This document shows positions 1 to 11,094 of a stretch of DNA of 64,000 nucleotides, in pieces. Source of the DNA: Pseudomonas batumici (GTDB taxonomy: Bacteria; Pseudomonadota; Gammaproteobacteria; Pseudomonadales; Pseudomonadaceae); NCBI RefSeq assembly GCF_000820515.1, contig NZ_JXDG01000011.1, positions 62,001 to 126,000 on the forward strand, written 5' to 3'. Position 1 is the first letter of the stretch. Every line of letters starts with the position of its first letter. The position numbers were made by a program, and so were the translations under genes. A model generated the notes under the pieces. That model saw only the letters and a list, made by a program, of their open reading frames with translations, was not told where the DNA came from and did no database searches.

Positions 1-200
<200 letters not shown>

Positions 201-460
201 TCAAAGGGCGCAGAGACGGCTCTGCGCCGGAGCAGGGCGACGCAATGGCGTGGCCTTCGGCAAAGGCGGCAGTTTGAACCTCGCCGCTGGCTGGGGGCAA
301 GTCCCAATAAAGGAGAAGGGTAGGCAAGTGCGCAGTGACAGCCGGGAGCAATCACAGGATAATGCGCCTCTTTTTGAACGGCTCGCCGCCGCGGGCCTTC
401 TGGCAGTGCCTATGCTTGCTTGTTCGGCCACCTTAGCCTGACAACCCTGGAGTGTCTGGT

Positions 461-1579
461 TTGATTGTTTTTCGTTATCTGTCCCGCGAAGTCCTGGTCA
501 CCTTGAGCGCCGTCAGCGCCGTGCTGCTGGTCATCACCATGAGCGGGCGCTTCGTCAAGTTCCTGGCCCAGGCCGCCTCGGGTCAATTGGACCCGGGCTC
601 GCTGTTCCTGATCATGGGCTTTCGCCTGCCCGGTTTCCTGCAACTGATCCTGCCGCTGGGCTTGTTCCTCGGGATTCTGCTGGCCTATGGACGGCTCTAT
701 CTCGAAAGCGAAATGACCGTGCTGTCCGCTACCGGCATGAGCCAGCAACGCCTGCTGGGCATGACCATGGTGCCGGCGCTGCTGGTGGCGCTGCTCGTCG
801 CCTGGATCAGCCTGAGCCTGGCGCCCAAGGGCGCCCTGCAATTCCAGCTGCTGCTCAACCAGCAGGACGCGATGACCGAGTTCGACACCTTGGTGCCGGG
901 CCGCTTCCAGGAGCTGAACGATGGCTCACGGGTCACCTACACCGAGCAGTTGTCCGATGACCGGGCGAACCTGGGCGGTGTGTTCATCTCGGAAAAACGC
1001 TTCGGCGTGAACAAGAAGGACCGTGGCATTTCCGTGCTGGTGGCCGAGAAGGGCCGCCAGGAAGTGCAAAAGGACGGTAATCGCTTCCTGATCCTCGAAA
1101 ACGGCTATCGCTATGACGGCAGTCCGGGGATGGCCGATTATCGGGCGATCAAGTACGACACCTACGGCGTCATGCTGCCCAAGCCCGAGATCAGCGAAGA
1201 GGTCACCGACCGTGATGCAATGACCACGTCCAGCCTGTTCGGTAACCCGGAGCTGAAGGCGGTCGCCGAGTTGCAATGGCGTCTCTCGCTGCCCCTGCTG
1301 GTGTTTATCGTGACCCTGATGGCCGTGCCGCTGTCGCGGGTCAACCCGCGTCAGGGCCGTTTCCTCAAGCTGCTGCCGGCGATCCTCCTTTATATGGCCT
1401 ACCTGACCATGCTGATTTCGGCCCGCGGCTCGCTGGAGAAGGGCAATCTGTCGCCGGCATTGGGCATGTGGTGGGTGCACGGCCTGTTCCTGGCCATCGG
1501 CCTGGGGCTGCTGTATTGGGAACCCCTGCGTTTGAAACTGGCGAGTCGTCGCACTGTGAAGGAGATGGCTCGTGGTTAA
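461..1579 (+). CDS. lptF: LPS export ABC transporter permease LptF
   Basis: LptF is one of the two inner-membrane permeases of the LptB2FG complex, which extracts lipopolysaccharide from the inner membrane and passes it to LptC/LptA. The 372-residue protein has the YjgP/YjgQ layout: membrane helices in the first 120 residues, a periplasmic beta-jellyroll segment (about residues 130-260) and three C-terminal helices. I chose the TTG at 461 because it gives the family N-terminus MIVFRYLSREV and lies 9 bases after the TGGAG at 447-451. An in-frame GTG at 452 would add three residues but directly abuts that ribosome binding site. The end overlaps lptG by 8 bp, suggesting translational coupling. 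Confidence 0.93.
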   Translation: MIVFRYLSREVLVTLSAVSAVLLVITMSGRFVKFLAQAASGQLDPGSLFLIMGFRLPGFLQLILPLGLFLGILLAYGRLYLESEMTVLSATGMSQQRLLGMTMVPALLVALLVAWISLSLAPKGALQFQLLLNQQDAMTEFDTLVPGRFQELNDGSRVTYTEQLSDDRANLGGVFISEKRFGVNKKDRGISVLVAEKGRQEVQKDGNRFLILENGYRYDGSPGMADYRAIKYDTYGVMLPKPEISEEVTDRDAMTTSSLFGNPELKAVAELQWRLSLPLLVFIVTLMAVPLSRVNPRQGRFLKLLPAILLYMAYLTMLISARGSLEKGNLSPALGMWWVHGLFLAIGLGLLYWEPLRLKLASRRTVKEMARG

Positions 1580-2633
1580 GCTCGATCGCTACATCGGTAG
1601 CAGTGTGTTCATGGCGATCCTCGCGGTACTGGGGATCATCCTCGGGCTGGCCTCGCTGTTTGCCTTCATCGATGAGATGGGCAGCCTCTCCGATACCTAC
1701 ACCTGGAGGGATGTGCTGAGCTTTGTCGTGCTCACGGCGCCGCGCCGGGTCTACGACATGTTGCCGATGGCCGGCCTGATCGGTTGCCTGATCGGCCTGG
1801 GCAGCCTGGCCAGCAGCAGCGAACTGACCATCATGCGCGCGGCGGGGGTGTCCATCGGGCGTATCGTCTGGGCGGTGATGAAGCCGATGCTGTTGCTGAT
1901 GCTGATCGGTGTGCTGGTCGGCGAGTACGTCGCCCCGGCGACCGAGAGCAAGGCCCAGGCGGCCAAGGCCCTGGCCCAGGGTTCGGGGGATGCCCAGAGT
2001 TCCCGCAACGGCCTGTGGCATCGCCAGGGTGACGAGTTCATTCATATCAACGCCGTGCAGCCCAACGGCGTGCTGTACGGGGTGACCCGCTATCACTTCG
2101 ACAGCGAGCGCCACATGCTGTCGTCGAGCTTTGCCAAGCGGGCGAACTTCGACAAGGACAAGTGGCAGCTGACGGACGTCACCACCACCTATTTCCGTGG
2201 CGACCACACCGAAGTGATCAATGTGCCGGAAGAGGGCTGGGACGTGGCCTTGAGCCCGAACCTGCTGAGTACCGTGGTGATGGTGCCCGAGGCGCTGTCG
2301 ATCAGCGGCCTGTGGAGTTACATCCACTACCTGGCGGACCAGGGGCTGGCGAACGGCCGCTACTGGCTGGCGTTCTGGGTCAAGGTCTTGCAGCCGCTGG
2401 TGACCGCGGCGCTGGTCTTGATGGCGATTTCCTTCATTTTCGGCCCGTTGCGTTCGGTGACCCTGGGGCAGCGGGTGTTCACCGGCGTGCTGGTGGGCTT
2501 CACCTTCCGTATCGCCCAGGACCTGCTGGGGCCGTCGAGCCTGGTGTTCGGCTTCCCGCCGCTGCTGGCGGTGGTGGTGCCGGCGGCGATCTGCGCGGTG
2601 GCCGGTGTCTGGCTGTTGCGCCGGGCAGGATGA
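1572..2633 (+). CDS. lptG: LPS export ABC transporter permease LptG
   Basis: Partner permease of LptF in the LptB2FG lipopolysaccharide extractor. The 353-residue protein begins (GTG) MVKLDRYIGSSVFMAIL and has an N-terminal helix bundle, a periplasmic beta-rich domain around residues 130-250, and C-terminal helices containing the conserved FGPLRSVTLGQRVF loop. Length and the 8-bp overlap with lptF are typical. A strong hairpin terminator follows within 30 bp of the stop, so lptFG looks like a two-gene transcription unit. Confidence 0.94.
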   Translation: MVKLDRYIGSSVFMAILAVLGIILGLASLFAFIDEMGSLSDTYTWRDVLSFVVLTAPRRVYDMLPMAGLIGCLIGLGSLASSSELTIMRAAGVSIGRIVWAVMKPMLLLMLIGVLVGEYVAPATESKAQAAKALAQGSGDAQSSRNGLWHRQGDEFIHINAVQPNGVLYGVTRYHFDSERHMLSSSFAKRANFDKDKWQLTDVTTTYFRGDHTEVINVPEEGWDVALSPNLLSTVVMVPEALSISGLWSYIHYLADQGLANGRYWLAFWVKVLQPLVTAALVLMAISFIFGPLRSVTLGQRVFTGVLVGFTFRIAQDLLGPSSLVFGFPPLLAVVVPAAICAVAGVWLLRRAG

Positions 2634-2662
2634 TGCGGCGATCGAGCGGCAAATGATCCAGG

Positions 2663-2695
2663 AAAAAGCCTCTGTCCAGTGACAGAGGCTTTTTT
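2663..2695 (+). terminator. Rho-independent terminator of lptFG
   Basis: AAAAAGCCTCTGTC pairs perfectly with GACAGAGGCTTTTT around the loop CAGT, and a T-run follows. The A-tract on the 5' side pairs with the T-tract, so it may act in both directions. It sits 30 bp after the lptG stop. Confidence 0.9.
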
Positions 2696-2719
2696 GTCTC
2701 TGCCGTCCGGCCTGTTCAC

Positions 2720-2749
2720 GTGACGCCTTGGCCGCGCATCAGGTACAAT
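2720..2749 (+). promoter_or_regulatory. Candidate sigma-70 promoter for lepA-lepB-rnc-era
   Basis: A -10-like TACAAT at 2744-2749 is preceded, after 18 bases, by GTGACG (four of six matches to TTGACA). It lies after the lptG terminator and 55 bp before the lepA start, where a promoter is needed. Inferred from motif match only. Confidence 0.45.
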
Positions 2750-2803
2750 TCCCGGCTATTTTTCGGCGGGCAGTCTGCCTGCAACCTTTTTGAGTGTTGA
2801 CCC

Positions 2804-4603
2804 GTGAGTGATTTGAGTCATATCCGCAATTTCTCCATCATCGCCCACATTGACCATGGCAAGTCGACTCTGGCCGATCGCTTCATCCAGATCTGCGGCG
2901 GCCTGGCCGAGCGCGAGATGGAAGCGCAGGTGCTGGATTCCATGGACCTCGAGCGCGAGCGCGGGATCACCATCAAGGCCCACAGCGTTACCCTGTACTA
3001 CAAGGCCCGCGACGGCATCACCTATCAGTTGAACTTCATCGACACCCCCGGCCACGTCGACTTCACCTACGAAGTCAGCCGTTCCCTGGCGGCCTGTGAG
3101 GGTGCATTGCTGGTGGTGGACGCCGGCCAGGGCGTCGAAGCCCAGTCCGTCGCCAACTGCTACACGGCCATCGAGCAGGGCCTGGAAGTCATGCCGGTGC
3201 TGAACAAGATCGACCTGCCCCAGGCCGAACCGGACCGTGTGAAGGAAGAGATCGAGAAGATCATCGGTATCGACGCCACCGACGCCGTCACCTGCAGCGC
3301 CAAGACCGGTCTGGGTGTCGACGAAGTGCTCGAGCGCCTGGTGACCACCATTCCCGCGCCGACCGGCAATATCGAAGATCCGCTGCAAGCGTTGATCATC
3401 GACTCCTGGTTCGACAACTACCTGGGCGTCGTATCCCTGGTGCGCGTGCGCCACGGCCGCGTGAAGAAGGGCGACAAGATCCTGGTCAAGTCCACCGGCA
3501 AGATCCACCTGGTGGACAGCGTCGGCGTCTTCAACCCGAAACACACCGCCACCGCCGATCTCAAGGCCGGTGAAGTGGGCTTCATCATCGCCGGTATCAA
3601 GGACATCCACGGTGCGCCGGTGGGTGACACCCTGACCCTGAGCTCGACCCCCGATGTCGACGTGCTGCCGGGCTTCAAGCGTATCCAGCCGCAGGTCTAC
3701 GCCGGCCTGTTTCCGGTCAGTTCGGACGATTTCGAGGACTTCCGCGAAGCCCTGCAAAAGCTGACGCTGAACGACTCCTCGCTGCAATACACCCCGGAAA
3801 GCTCCGACGCCCTGGGCTTCGGCTTCCGTTGCGGGTTCCTCGGCATGCTGCACATGGAGATCATCCAGGAGCGCCTGGAGCGCGAGTACGACCTGGACCT
3901 GATCACCACAGCGCCGACGGTAATCTTCGAGCTGCTGCTCAAGAACGGCGAAACCGTTTACGTCGACAACCCGTCCAAGCTGCCGGACCTGTCCGCCATC
4001 GAAGACATGCGGGAACCGATCGTGCGGGCCAATATTCTTGTACCGCAGGAGCACCTGGGCAACGTCATTACCCTGTGCATCGAGAAGCGCGGGATCCAGC
4101 ATGACATGCTGTTCCTCGGCACCCAGGTGCAAGTGACCTACGATTTGCCGATGAACGAAGTGGTCCTGGACTTCTTTGACCGTCTCAAATCCACCAGTCG
4201 CGGCTATGCTTCGCTGGACTATCATTTTGATCGTTACCAGTCGGCCAACCTGGTCAAGCTGGATGTACTGATCAACGGTGAAAAGGTCGACGCCCTGGCG
4301 TTGATCGTGCATCGTGACAATGCGCATTACAAAGGTCGTGCGTTGACCGAGAAGATGAAAGAACTGATTCCTCGTCAGATGTTCGACGTTGCCATCCAGG
4401 CCGCCATTGGCGGGCAGATCGTGGCGCGGACAACCGTCAAGGCGCTCAGAAAGAACGTACTGGCCAAATGCTACGGCGGTGACGTCAGCCGTAAGCGCAA
4501 GCTGTTGGAAAAGCAGAAGGCCGGTAAGAAACGCATGAAGCAAGTGGGTAGCGTGGAGATTCCACAAGAAGCCTTCCTTGCAGTGCTCAGGTTGGATAGT
4601 TAG
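2804..4603 (+). CDS. lepA: Elongation factor 4 (LepA/EF4), ribosome-associated GTPase
   Basis: LepA is a translational GTPase that binds the ribosome and can back-translocate it; it also affects 30S maturation. The 599-residue length is standard. GTPase motifs are visible: G1 AHIDHGKST (residues 14-22), DTPGH (80-84) and NKID near residue 134. EF-G-like domains follow, and then the LepA-specific basic C-terminal domain containing [18 protein letters not shown]. The GTG start at 2804 gives [19 protein letters not shown], the family N-terminus. lepB starts 5 bp after the stop, the classic lep operon. Confidence 0.97.
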   Translation: MSDLSHIRNFSIIAHIDHGKSTLADRFIQICGGLAEREMEAQVLDSMDLERERGITIKAHSVTLYYKARDGITYQLNFIDTPGHVDFTYEVSRSLAACEGALLVVDAGQGVEAQSVANCYTAIEQGLEVMPVLNKIDLPQAEPDRVKEEIEKIIGIDATDAVTCSAKTGLGVDEVLERLVTTIPAPTGNIEDPLQALIIDSWFDNYLGVVSLVRVRHGRVKKGDKILVKSTGKIHLVDSVGVFNPKHTATADLKAGEVGFIIAGIKDIHGAPVGDTLTLSSTPDVDVLPGFKRIQPQVYAGLFPVSSDDFEDFREALQKLTLNDSSLQYTPESSDALGFGFRCGFLGMLHMEIIQERLEREYDLDLITTAPTVIFELLLKNGETVYVDNPSKLPDLSAIEDMREPIVRANILVPQEHLGNVITLCIEKRGIQHDMLFLGTQVQVTYDLPMNEVVLDFFDRLKSTSRGYASLDYHFDRYQSANLVKLDVLINGEKVDALALIVHRDNAHYKGRALTEKMKELIPRQMFDVAIQAAIGGQIVARTTVKALRKNVLAKCYGGDVSRKRKLLEKQKAGKKRMKQVGSVEIPQEAFLAVLRLDS

Positions 4604-4608
4604 GTCCT

Positions 4609-5463
4609 ATGTCACTAAATTTCCCGCTGTTGCTGGTCATCGCCGTCGCCGTCTGCGGTGTGTTGGCGTTGCTCGATCTGGTCTTTCTGGCGCCTCGTCG
4701 GCGTGCCGCCATCTCTGCCTATCAGGGCAGCGTGACGCAGCCCGATGGGGAGGTGGTCGAAAAGCTGAACAAGGAGCCTTTGCTGGTTGAATACGGCAAA
4801 TCCTTCTTCCCGGTGCTGTTCATCGTGTTGGTGCTGCGTTCGTTCCTGGTGGAACCGTTCCAGATCCCTTCCGGCTCGATGAAACCGACCCTGGATGTCG
4901 GCGACTTCATCCTGGTGAACAAGTTTTCCTATGGGATTCGCTTGCCGGTGATCGACAAGAAAGTCATCCCGGTCGGTGATCCGCAGCGCGGCGATGTGAT
5001 GGTGTTCCGTTACCCGAGCGACCCCAATGTCAACTACATCAAGCGTGTAGTGGGCTTGCCGGGCGACGTGGTGCGCTATACCAGTGACAAGCGGCTGTTC
5101 GTCAATGGCCAGTCGGTGGCCGAACAGCTGATGGGCGCGGAGCCAGGCATGTTGGGCAGCGCCGAGCTCTACAAGGAGCAACTGGGCGCCGTCGAGCACT
5201 ATATCCGCAAGGAAATGGGCCGCTATCGCGCGCCGCCTGATCACGAGTGGAAGGTCCCGGCCGGCCATTACTTCATGATGGGCGACAACCGCGACAACTC
5301 CAACGACAGCCGCTACTGGGACGACCCCACTATTCCCAAGGAGCTGCTGGGCATGGTTCCCGACGAGAACATCGTCGGCAAGGCCTTCGCGGTCTGGATG
5401 AGCTGGCCCGAGCCGAAACTCAGCCGTTTCCCGAATTTTTCCCGGGTCGGTCTGATCAAGTAA
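4609..5463 (+). CDS. lepB: Signal peptidase I
   Basis: Type I signal peptidase cleaves Sec and Tat signal peptides at the outer face of the inner membrane. The 284 residues show an N-terminal membrane helix (about 4-27), a second helix around residues 66-80, and the catalytic dyad: Ser90 in IPSGSMKPTL and Lys145 in YIKRVVGLPGD. The C-terminal signature GDNRDNSNDSRYW (box E) is also present. It lies directly downstream of lepA, and a perfect 10-bp hairpin follows the stop. Confidence 0.96.
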   Translation: MSLNFPLLLVIAVAVCGVLALLDLVFLAPRRRAAISAYQGSVTQPDGEVVEKLNKEPLLVEYGKSFFPVLFIVLVLRSFLVEPFQIPSGSMKPTLDVGDFILVNKFSYGIRLPVIDKKVIPVGDPQRGDVMVFRYPSDPNVNYIKRVVGLPGDVVRYTSDKRLFVNGQSVAEQLMGAEPGMLGSAELYKEQLGAVEHYIRKEMGRYRAPPDHEWKVPAGHYFMMGDNRDNSNDSRYWDDPTIPKELLGMVPDENIVGKAFAVWMSWPEPKLSRFPNFSRVGLIK

Positions 5464-5470
5464 CCAAACC

Positions 5471-5504
5471 CGGCGCTGTGAACACAGCGCCGAGTGCTTT
5501 TTCA
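5471..5504 (+). terminator. Hairpin with T-run between lepB and the DUF4845 gene
   Basis: CGGCGCTGTG pairs perfectly with CACAGCGCCG around AA. TTTTT follows after seven further bases, so it is not an ideal terminator. It may attenuate read-through into rnc-era and thereby set their expression relative to lepB. Confidence 0.55.
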
Positions 5505-5518
5505 GGTGCCGCAGGACC

Positions 5519-5902
5519 ATGAAGATGACATCTGCTCACTCGCAAAAAGGCCTGTCGTTTTTCGGCTGGTTGCTGACCCTGGCGGTGGTTGCCTTTGCGG
5601 CCAGCGCCGCGTTGAAGGTGGTCCCGCATTACCTCGACTATATGTCGATGAAGAGAATCATCATGTCGGTGGAAACCGACAAGGCGGCGGATATCACCAC
5701 CGTCACCGACTTTTATACCCATGTTGCCCGCGGCATGCAGGTCAACAGCATTCAGGATGTGGATTTGAACAAGGCGTTAAGCGTGACGTTGGAGAACAAC
5801 CGGTTCCTTGCCCACTTGAAATATGAGCAGCGTGATCCGCTGATCCAGAACATCGATCTGGTGGTCAAGTTCGACCACGAATTCAGCGTGGGTAAACCGT
5901 GA
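5519..5902 (+). CDS. DUF4845 family single-pass membrane protein
   Basis: A 127-residue protein with a short cytoplasmic N-terminus, one hydrophobic helix at about residues 13-33 ([19 protein letters not shown]) and a soluble periplasmic tail of about 90 residues. Pseudomonas carries a DUF4845 protein at exactly this place between lepB and rnc. No biochemical function is established; the position suggests a link to envelope or secretion functions but proves nothing. The stop overlaps the rnc start by 4 bp, so the two are translationally coupled. Confidence 0.85.
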   Translation: MKMTSAHSQKGLSFFGWLLTLAVVAFAASAALKVVPHYLDYMSMKRIIMSVETDKAADITTVTDFYTHVARGMQVNSIQDVDLNKALSVTLENNRFLAHLKYEQRDPLIQNIDLVVKFDHEFSVGKP

Positions 5903-6588
5903 GCGTGTCTTTAAGCCGTCTCGAGCGTCAGCTCGGCTATACCTTCAAGGACCCGGAGCTGATGCTCCTGGCCCTGACCCACCGCAGTTTTGCCGGGCGC
6001 AACAACGAGCGCCTGGAATTCCTCGGTGATGCCATTCTCAACTTCGTCGCCGGCGAAGCGCTGTTCGAGCGCTTCCCCCAGGCCCGCGAAGGCCAGTTGT
6101 CGCGTTTGCGCGCACGCCTGGTGAAAGGTGAAACACTGGCGGTCCTGGCCCGTGGTTTCGAGTTGGGCGAATACCTGCGCCTGGGCTCCGGCGAGTTGAA
6201 AAGCGGTGGTTTTCGCCGTGAATCGATTCTCGCCGATGCCCTGGAAGCCCTGATTGGCGCCATTTACCTGGATGCCGGTATGGAAACCGCACGGGACCGG
6301 GTGTTGGCCTGGCTGACCTCGGAGTTCGACAGCCTGACGCTGGTGGACACCAACAAGGATCCCAAGACCCGGTTGCAGGAGTTTCTGCAGTCCCGGGCCT
6401 GCGAGCTGCCGCGTTACGAAGTGGTGGATATCCAGGGTGAGCCGCACTGCCGGACGTTCTTCGTCGAGTGCGAGATCACCCTCTTGAATGAAAAAAGCCG
6501 AGGCCAGGGCGTGAGCCGTCGTATTGCCGAACAGGTAGCGGCGGCATCGGCACTGATCGCCCTGGGCGTGGAGAATGGCAATGACTGA
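5899..6588 (+). CDS. rnc: Ribonuclease III
   Basis: RNase III cuts double-stranded RNA and processes rRNA precursors and structured mRNAs. The 229-residue protein has the catalytic RNase III domain with the signature [11 protein letters not shown] near residues 38-48 and a second acidic cluster in [17 protein letters not shown] double-stranded RNA-binding domain begins at about residue 155 ([11 protein letters not shown]) and ends with the basic, alanine-rich [13 protein letters not shown] helix. The GTG start overlaps the upstream stop. The end overlaps the era start region by a few bases, as in other rnc-era operons. Confidence 0.97.
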   Translation: MSVSLSRLERQLGYTFKDPELMLLALTHRSFAGRNNERLEFLGDAILNFVAGEALFERFPQAREGQLSRLRARLVKGETLAVLARGFELGEYLRLGSGELKSGGFRRESILADALEALIGAIYLDAGMETARDRVLAWLTSEFDSLTLVDTNKDPKTRLQEFLQSRACELPRYEVVDIQGEPHCRTFFVECEITLLNEKSRGQGVSRRIAEQVAAASALIALGVENGND

Positions 6589-7483
6589 TTCAACGGCAAC
6601 CCGCTGCGGCTACGTCGCCATCGTCGGCCGGCCGAACGTGGGCAAGTCCACGCTGCTGAACCATATCCTCGGGCAGAAACTGGCGATCACCTCGCGCAAG
6701 CCCCAGACCACTCGCCACAACATGCTCGGGATCAAGACCGAGGGCGCCGTGCAGGCGATCTACGTGGATACCCCCGGCATGCACAAGGGCGGCGAGAAGG
6801 CCCTGAACCGCTACATGAACAAGACCGCCTCGGCGGCGTTGAAAGACGTCGACGTGGTGATCTTCGTGGTCGACCGTACCCGCTGGACCGAAGAGGACCA
6901 GATGGTCCTGGAACGCATCCAGTACGTCGAAGGCCCGGTCATCGTGGCGCTGAACAAGACCGACCGGATCGACGACAAGGCCGAGCTGATGCCGCACCTG
7001 ACCTGGTTGCAGGAACAGTTGCCCAAGGCGCAGATCGTGCCGATCTCGGCGCAGCAGGGGCACAACCTTGATGTCCTGGAAGGCCTGATCGGTGGGCACC
7101 TGCCGGAAAACGAGCACTTTTTCCCGGAAGACCAGATCACCGACCGCAGCAGTCGTTTCCTCGCGGCGGAACTGGTGCGCGAGAAAATCATGCGTCAGCT
7201 GGGGGCCGAGCTGCCTTACCAGATCACCGTGGAAATCGAAGAGTTCAAGCAGCAGGGCAAGACCCTGCATATTCATGCGTTGATCCTCGTCGAACGTGAC
7301 GGCCAGAAGAAGATCATCATTGGCGACAAGGGCGAGCGCATCAAGCGTATCGGCAGCGAGGCGCGCAAGGACATGGAGCTGCTGTTCGATTCGAAGATCA
7401 TGCTCAACCTCTGGGTCAAGGTGAAGGGTGGCTGGTCCGATGATGAGCGTGCCCTGCGTTCGTTGGGTTACGGCGACCTGTAA
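6581..7483 (+). CDS. era: GTPase Era (30S ribosome maturation)
   Basis: Era is an essential GTPase that binds the 3' end of 16S rRNA and couples 30S assembly to growth. G1 [18 protein letters not shown] and SAQ motifs mark the GTPase domain, and a C-terminal KH domain ends with [20 protein letters not shown] chose the ATG at 6581 ([16 protein letters not shown]) because a GGAG lies 7 bases upstream. An in-frame ATG at 6575 is too close to that site. It overlaps rnc by 8 bp, indicating coupling. Confidence 0.96.
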   Translation: MTDSTATRCGYVAIVGRPNVGKSTLLNHILGQKLAITSRKPQTTRHNMLGIKTEGAVQAIYVDTPGMHKGGEKALNRYMNKTASAALKDVDVVIFVVDRTRWTEEDQMVLERIQYVEGPVIVALNKTDRIDDKAELMPHLTWLQEQLPKAQIVPISAQQGHNLDVLEGLIGGHLPENEHFFPEDQITDRSSRFLAAELVREKIMRQLGAELPYQITVEIEEFKQQGKTLHIHALILVERDGQKKIIIGDKGERIKRIGSEARKDMELLFDSKIMLNLWVKVKGGWSDDERALRSLGYGDL

Positions 7484-7557
7484 CGCGGCCCCCTGTGGCG
7501 AGAGGCCTCCGGCCTCTTGCCACACAAGCAATAGCCTTCAGAGACATTCATACGCCG

Positions 7558-8247
7558 ATGTCCACCCAGCCCCCTCCCAGCCAACCCGCCTACGTCCTCC
7601 ACTCCCGCGCCTACCGTGAAAGCAGTGCCCTGGTGGACTTCATCACGCCGCAAGGCCGGCTGCGCGCCGTGCTGCGCAGTGCGCGAGGCAAGGCCGGGAC
7701 CCTGGCGCGGCCCTTCGTTCCCCTCGAGGTGGAGTTTCGCGGTCGCGGCGAGCTGAAGAATGTCGGCCGGATGGAAAGCGCCGGGGTCTCCACCTGGCTC
7801 AACGGCGAGGCGCTGTTCAGTGGCCTCTACCTCAACGAGCTGCTGATCCGCCTGCTTCCCGCCGAAGACCCGCACCCCGCGCTCTTCGACCACTACGCCG
7901 CGACCTTGCTGGCCCTGGCCGAGGGCCGGCCGCTCGAACCGCTGTTGCGCGCCTTCGAATGGCGGCTGCTGGACGACCTCGGCTACGGCTTTTCCCTGGA
8001 CCAGGACATTCACGGCGAGCCCGTGGCGGCGGACGGGTTGTACCGCCTGCAGGTCGATGCCGGCCTGGAGCGGGTCTACCTGTTGCAACCGGGACTGTTC
8101 CAGGGCACCGAGCTGCTGGCCATGGCGCAGGCCGACTGGACGGCGGCGGGCGCCCTGGCGGCGGCCAAGCGCCTGATGCGCCAGGCCCTGGCGGTGCACC
8201 TGGGCGGCAAGCCGCTGGTCAGTCGCGAGTTGTTTCGCAAGCCCTGA
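7558..8247 (+). CDS. recO: DNA repair protein RecO
   Basis: RecO acts with RecF and RecR to load RecA onto SSB-coated single-stranded DNA. The 229-residue protein starts [23 protein letters not shown]. It has the RecO N-terminal OB-fold (about residues 8-80, with [12 protein letters not shown]) and an alpha-helical C-terminal domain. The start is the ATG at 7558; the frame stays open upstream, but that part overlaps the era-recO gap and reads as non-coding. The gap contains an imperfect hairpin (TGGCGAGAGGCC with GGCCTCTTGCCA, 7496-7522). It belongs to the rnc-era-recO-pdxJ series. Confidence 0.93.
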   Translation: MSTQPPPSQPAYVLHSRAYRESSALVDFITPQGRLRAVLRSARGKAGTLARPFVPLEVEFRGRGELKNVGRMESAGVSTWLNGEALFSGLYLNELLIRLLPAEDPHPALFDHYAATLLALAEGRPLEPLLRAFEWRLLDDLGYGFSLDQDIHGEPVAADGLYRLQVDAGLERVYLLQPGLFQGTELLAMAQADWTAAGALAAAKRLMRQALAVHLGGKPLVSRELFRKP

Positions 8248-8359
8248 GCGGCGGGGCATGGCCCCCTGGCATCCGCAATCGACTCACAGAACGGGCCGTA
8301 AAGGCCGCGGCCGACGTGTATGCTGTGCGTCGAATCTTCCACTCTTCAGGAGTCTTTCC

Positions 8360-9106
8360 GTGAGCACCAGCACTCGTATCCTTCTCGGCGTGAACATCGA
8401 CCACGTTGCTACCCTGCGTCAGGCCCGGGGCACCCGTTACCCCGATCCGGTCAAGGCTGCGCTGGATGCCGAAGAGGCGGGCGCCGACGGCATCACCGTG
8501 CACCTGCGCGAAGACCGCCGGCATATCCAGGAGCGTGACGTGCTGCTGCTCAAGGATGTGTTGCAGACGCGGATGAACTTCGAGATGGGCGTGACCGAAG
8601 AGATGATGGCCTTTGCCGAGCGCATTCGTCCGGCGCATATCTGCCTGGTGCCGGAAACCCGTCAGGAACTGACCACTGAAGGCGGCCTGGACGTGGCGGG
8701 GCAGGAGGCGCGGATCAAGGCGGCGGTGGAGCGCCTGAGCAGGATCGGCAGCGAAGTGTCGTTGTTCATCGATGCCGACGAGCGTCAGATCGCTGCGTCC
8801 AAGCGGGTCGGGGCGCCGGCCATCGAGTTGCACACCGGACGTTATGCCGATGCGCAAACGCCGGCGGAAGTCGCCGAAGAGCTGCAGCGCATCGCCGATG
8901 GCGTGGCGTTCGGTGTGGCCCAGGGGCTGATCGTCAATGCCGGGCATGGCCTGCATTACCACAACGTCGAGGCGGTGGCGGCGATCCCGGGGATCAACGA
9001 GCTGAACATCGGTCATGCGCTGGTGGCGCATGCGCTGTTCGTCGGATTCAAGGGCGCGGTGGCGGAGATGAAGGCGCTGATCCTGGCGGCTGCGGCGAAG
9101 GCCTGA
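8360..9106 (+). CDS. pdxJ: Pyridoxine 5'-phosphate synthase
   Basis: PdxJ condenses 1-deoxyxylulose 5-phosphate with 3-amino-2-oxopropyl phosphate to make pyridoxine 5'-phosphate, the last ring-forming step of the DXP-dependent vitamin B6 pathway. The 248-residue TIM barrel opens [21 protein letters not shown] and includes [23 protein letters not shown] and the phosphate-binding [12 protein letters not shown]. The GTG at 8360 has a CAGGAG ribosome binding site 7 bases upstream and gives the family N-terminus. Its place directly after recO is the standard proteobacterial order. Confidence 0.96.
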   Translation: MSTSTRILLGVNIDHVATLRQARGTRYPDPVKAALDAEEAGADGITVHLREDRRHIQERDVLLLKDVLQTRMNFEMGVTEEMMAFAERIRPAHICLVPETRQELTTEGGLDVAGQEARIKAAVERLSRIGSEVSLFIDADERQIAASKRVGAPAIELHTGRYADAQTPAEVAEELQRIADGVAFGVAQGLIVNAGHGLHYHNVEAVAAIPGINELNIGHALVAHALFVGFKGAVAEMKALILAAAAKA

Positions 9107-9142
9107 GGCTCGACCTTATCCAACCTGACTGAACGCAAAACC

Positions 9143-9232
9143 TGTAGGAGCCGGCTTGCTGGCGATAGCGACCTCACATCCGATATCGTTGTCGCCTGAT
9201 AAACCGCCATCGCCAGCAAGCCGGCTCCTACA
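9143..9232. repeat. REPIN (inverted pair of REP sequences)
   Basis: TGTAGGAGCCGGCTTGCTGGCGAT is followed about 40 bp later by its reverse complement ATCGCCAGCAAGCCGGCTCCTACA, giving a long hairpin of the kind Pseudomonas RAYT transposases spread. It lies between the convergent genes pdxJ and mltF, the usual non-coding landing place. Related copies occur at 28686-28784 and 59781-59864. Confidence 0.9.
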
Positions 9233-9345
9233 AAGACCGCGTTGGCCGTGGTTGCGAGTTGAGGCCGAGATGGCAGGGGCCGTGTTGGCGGTAGTCGCGG
9301 GCAAGGTTCAGGACGGTATCAGTTGGGGCGGTGTTCAGCTTCGGG

Positions 9346-11051
<1,706 letters not shown>

Positions 11052-11094
11052 GCACGGCCTCAAAGCACACCCCCTTCCCGAGGCTGTCCCGAAG

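Noticed and set aside
2756..4567. Frame antisense to lepA of about 600 codons
   Set aside because: Shadow of lepA; no family resemblance.
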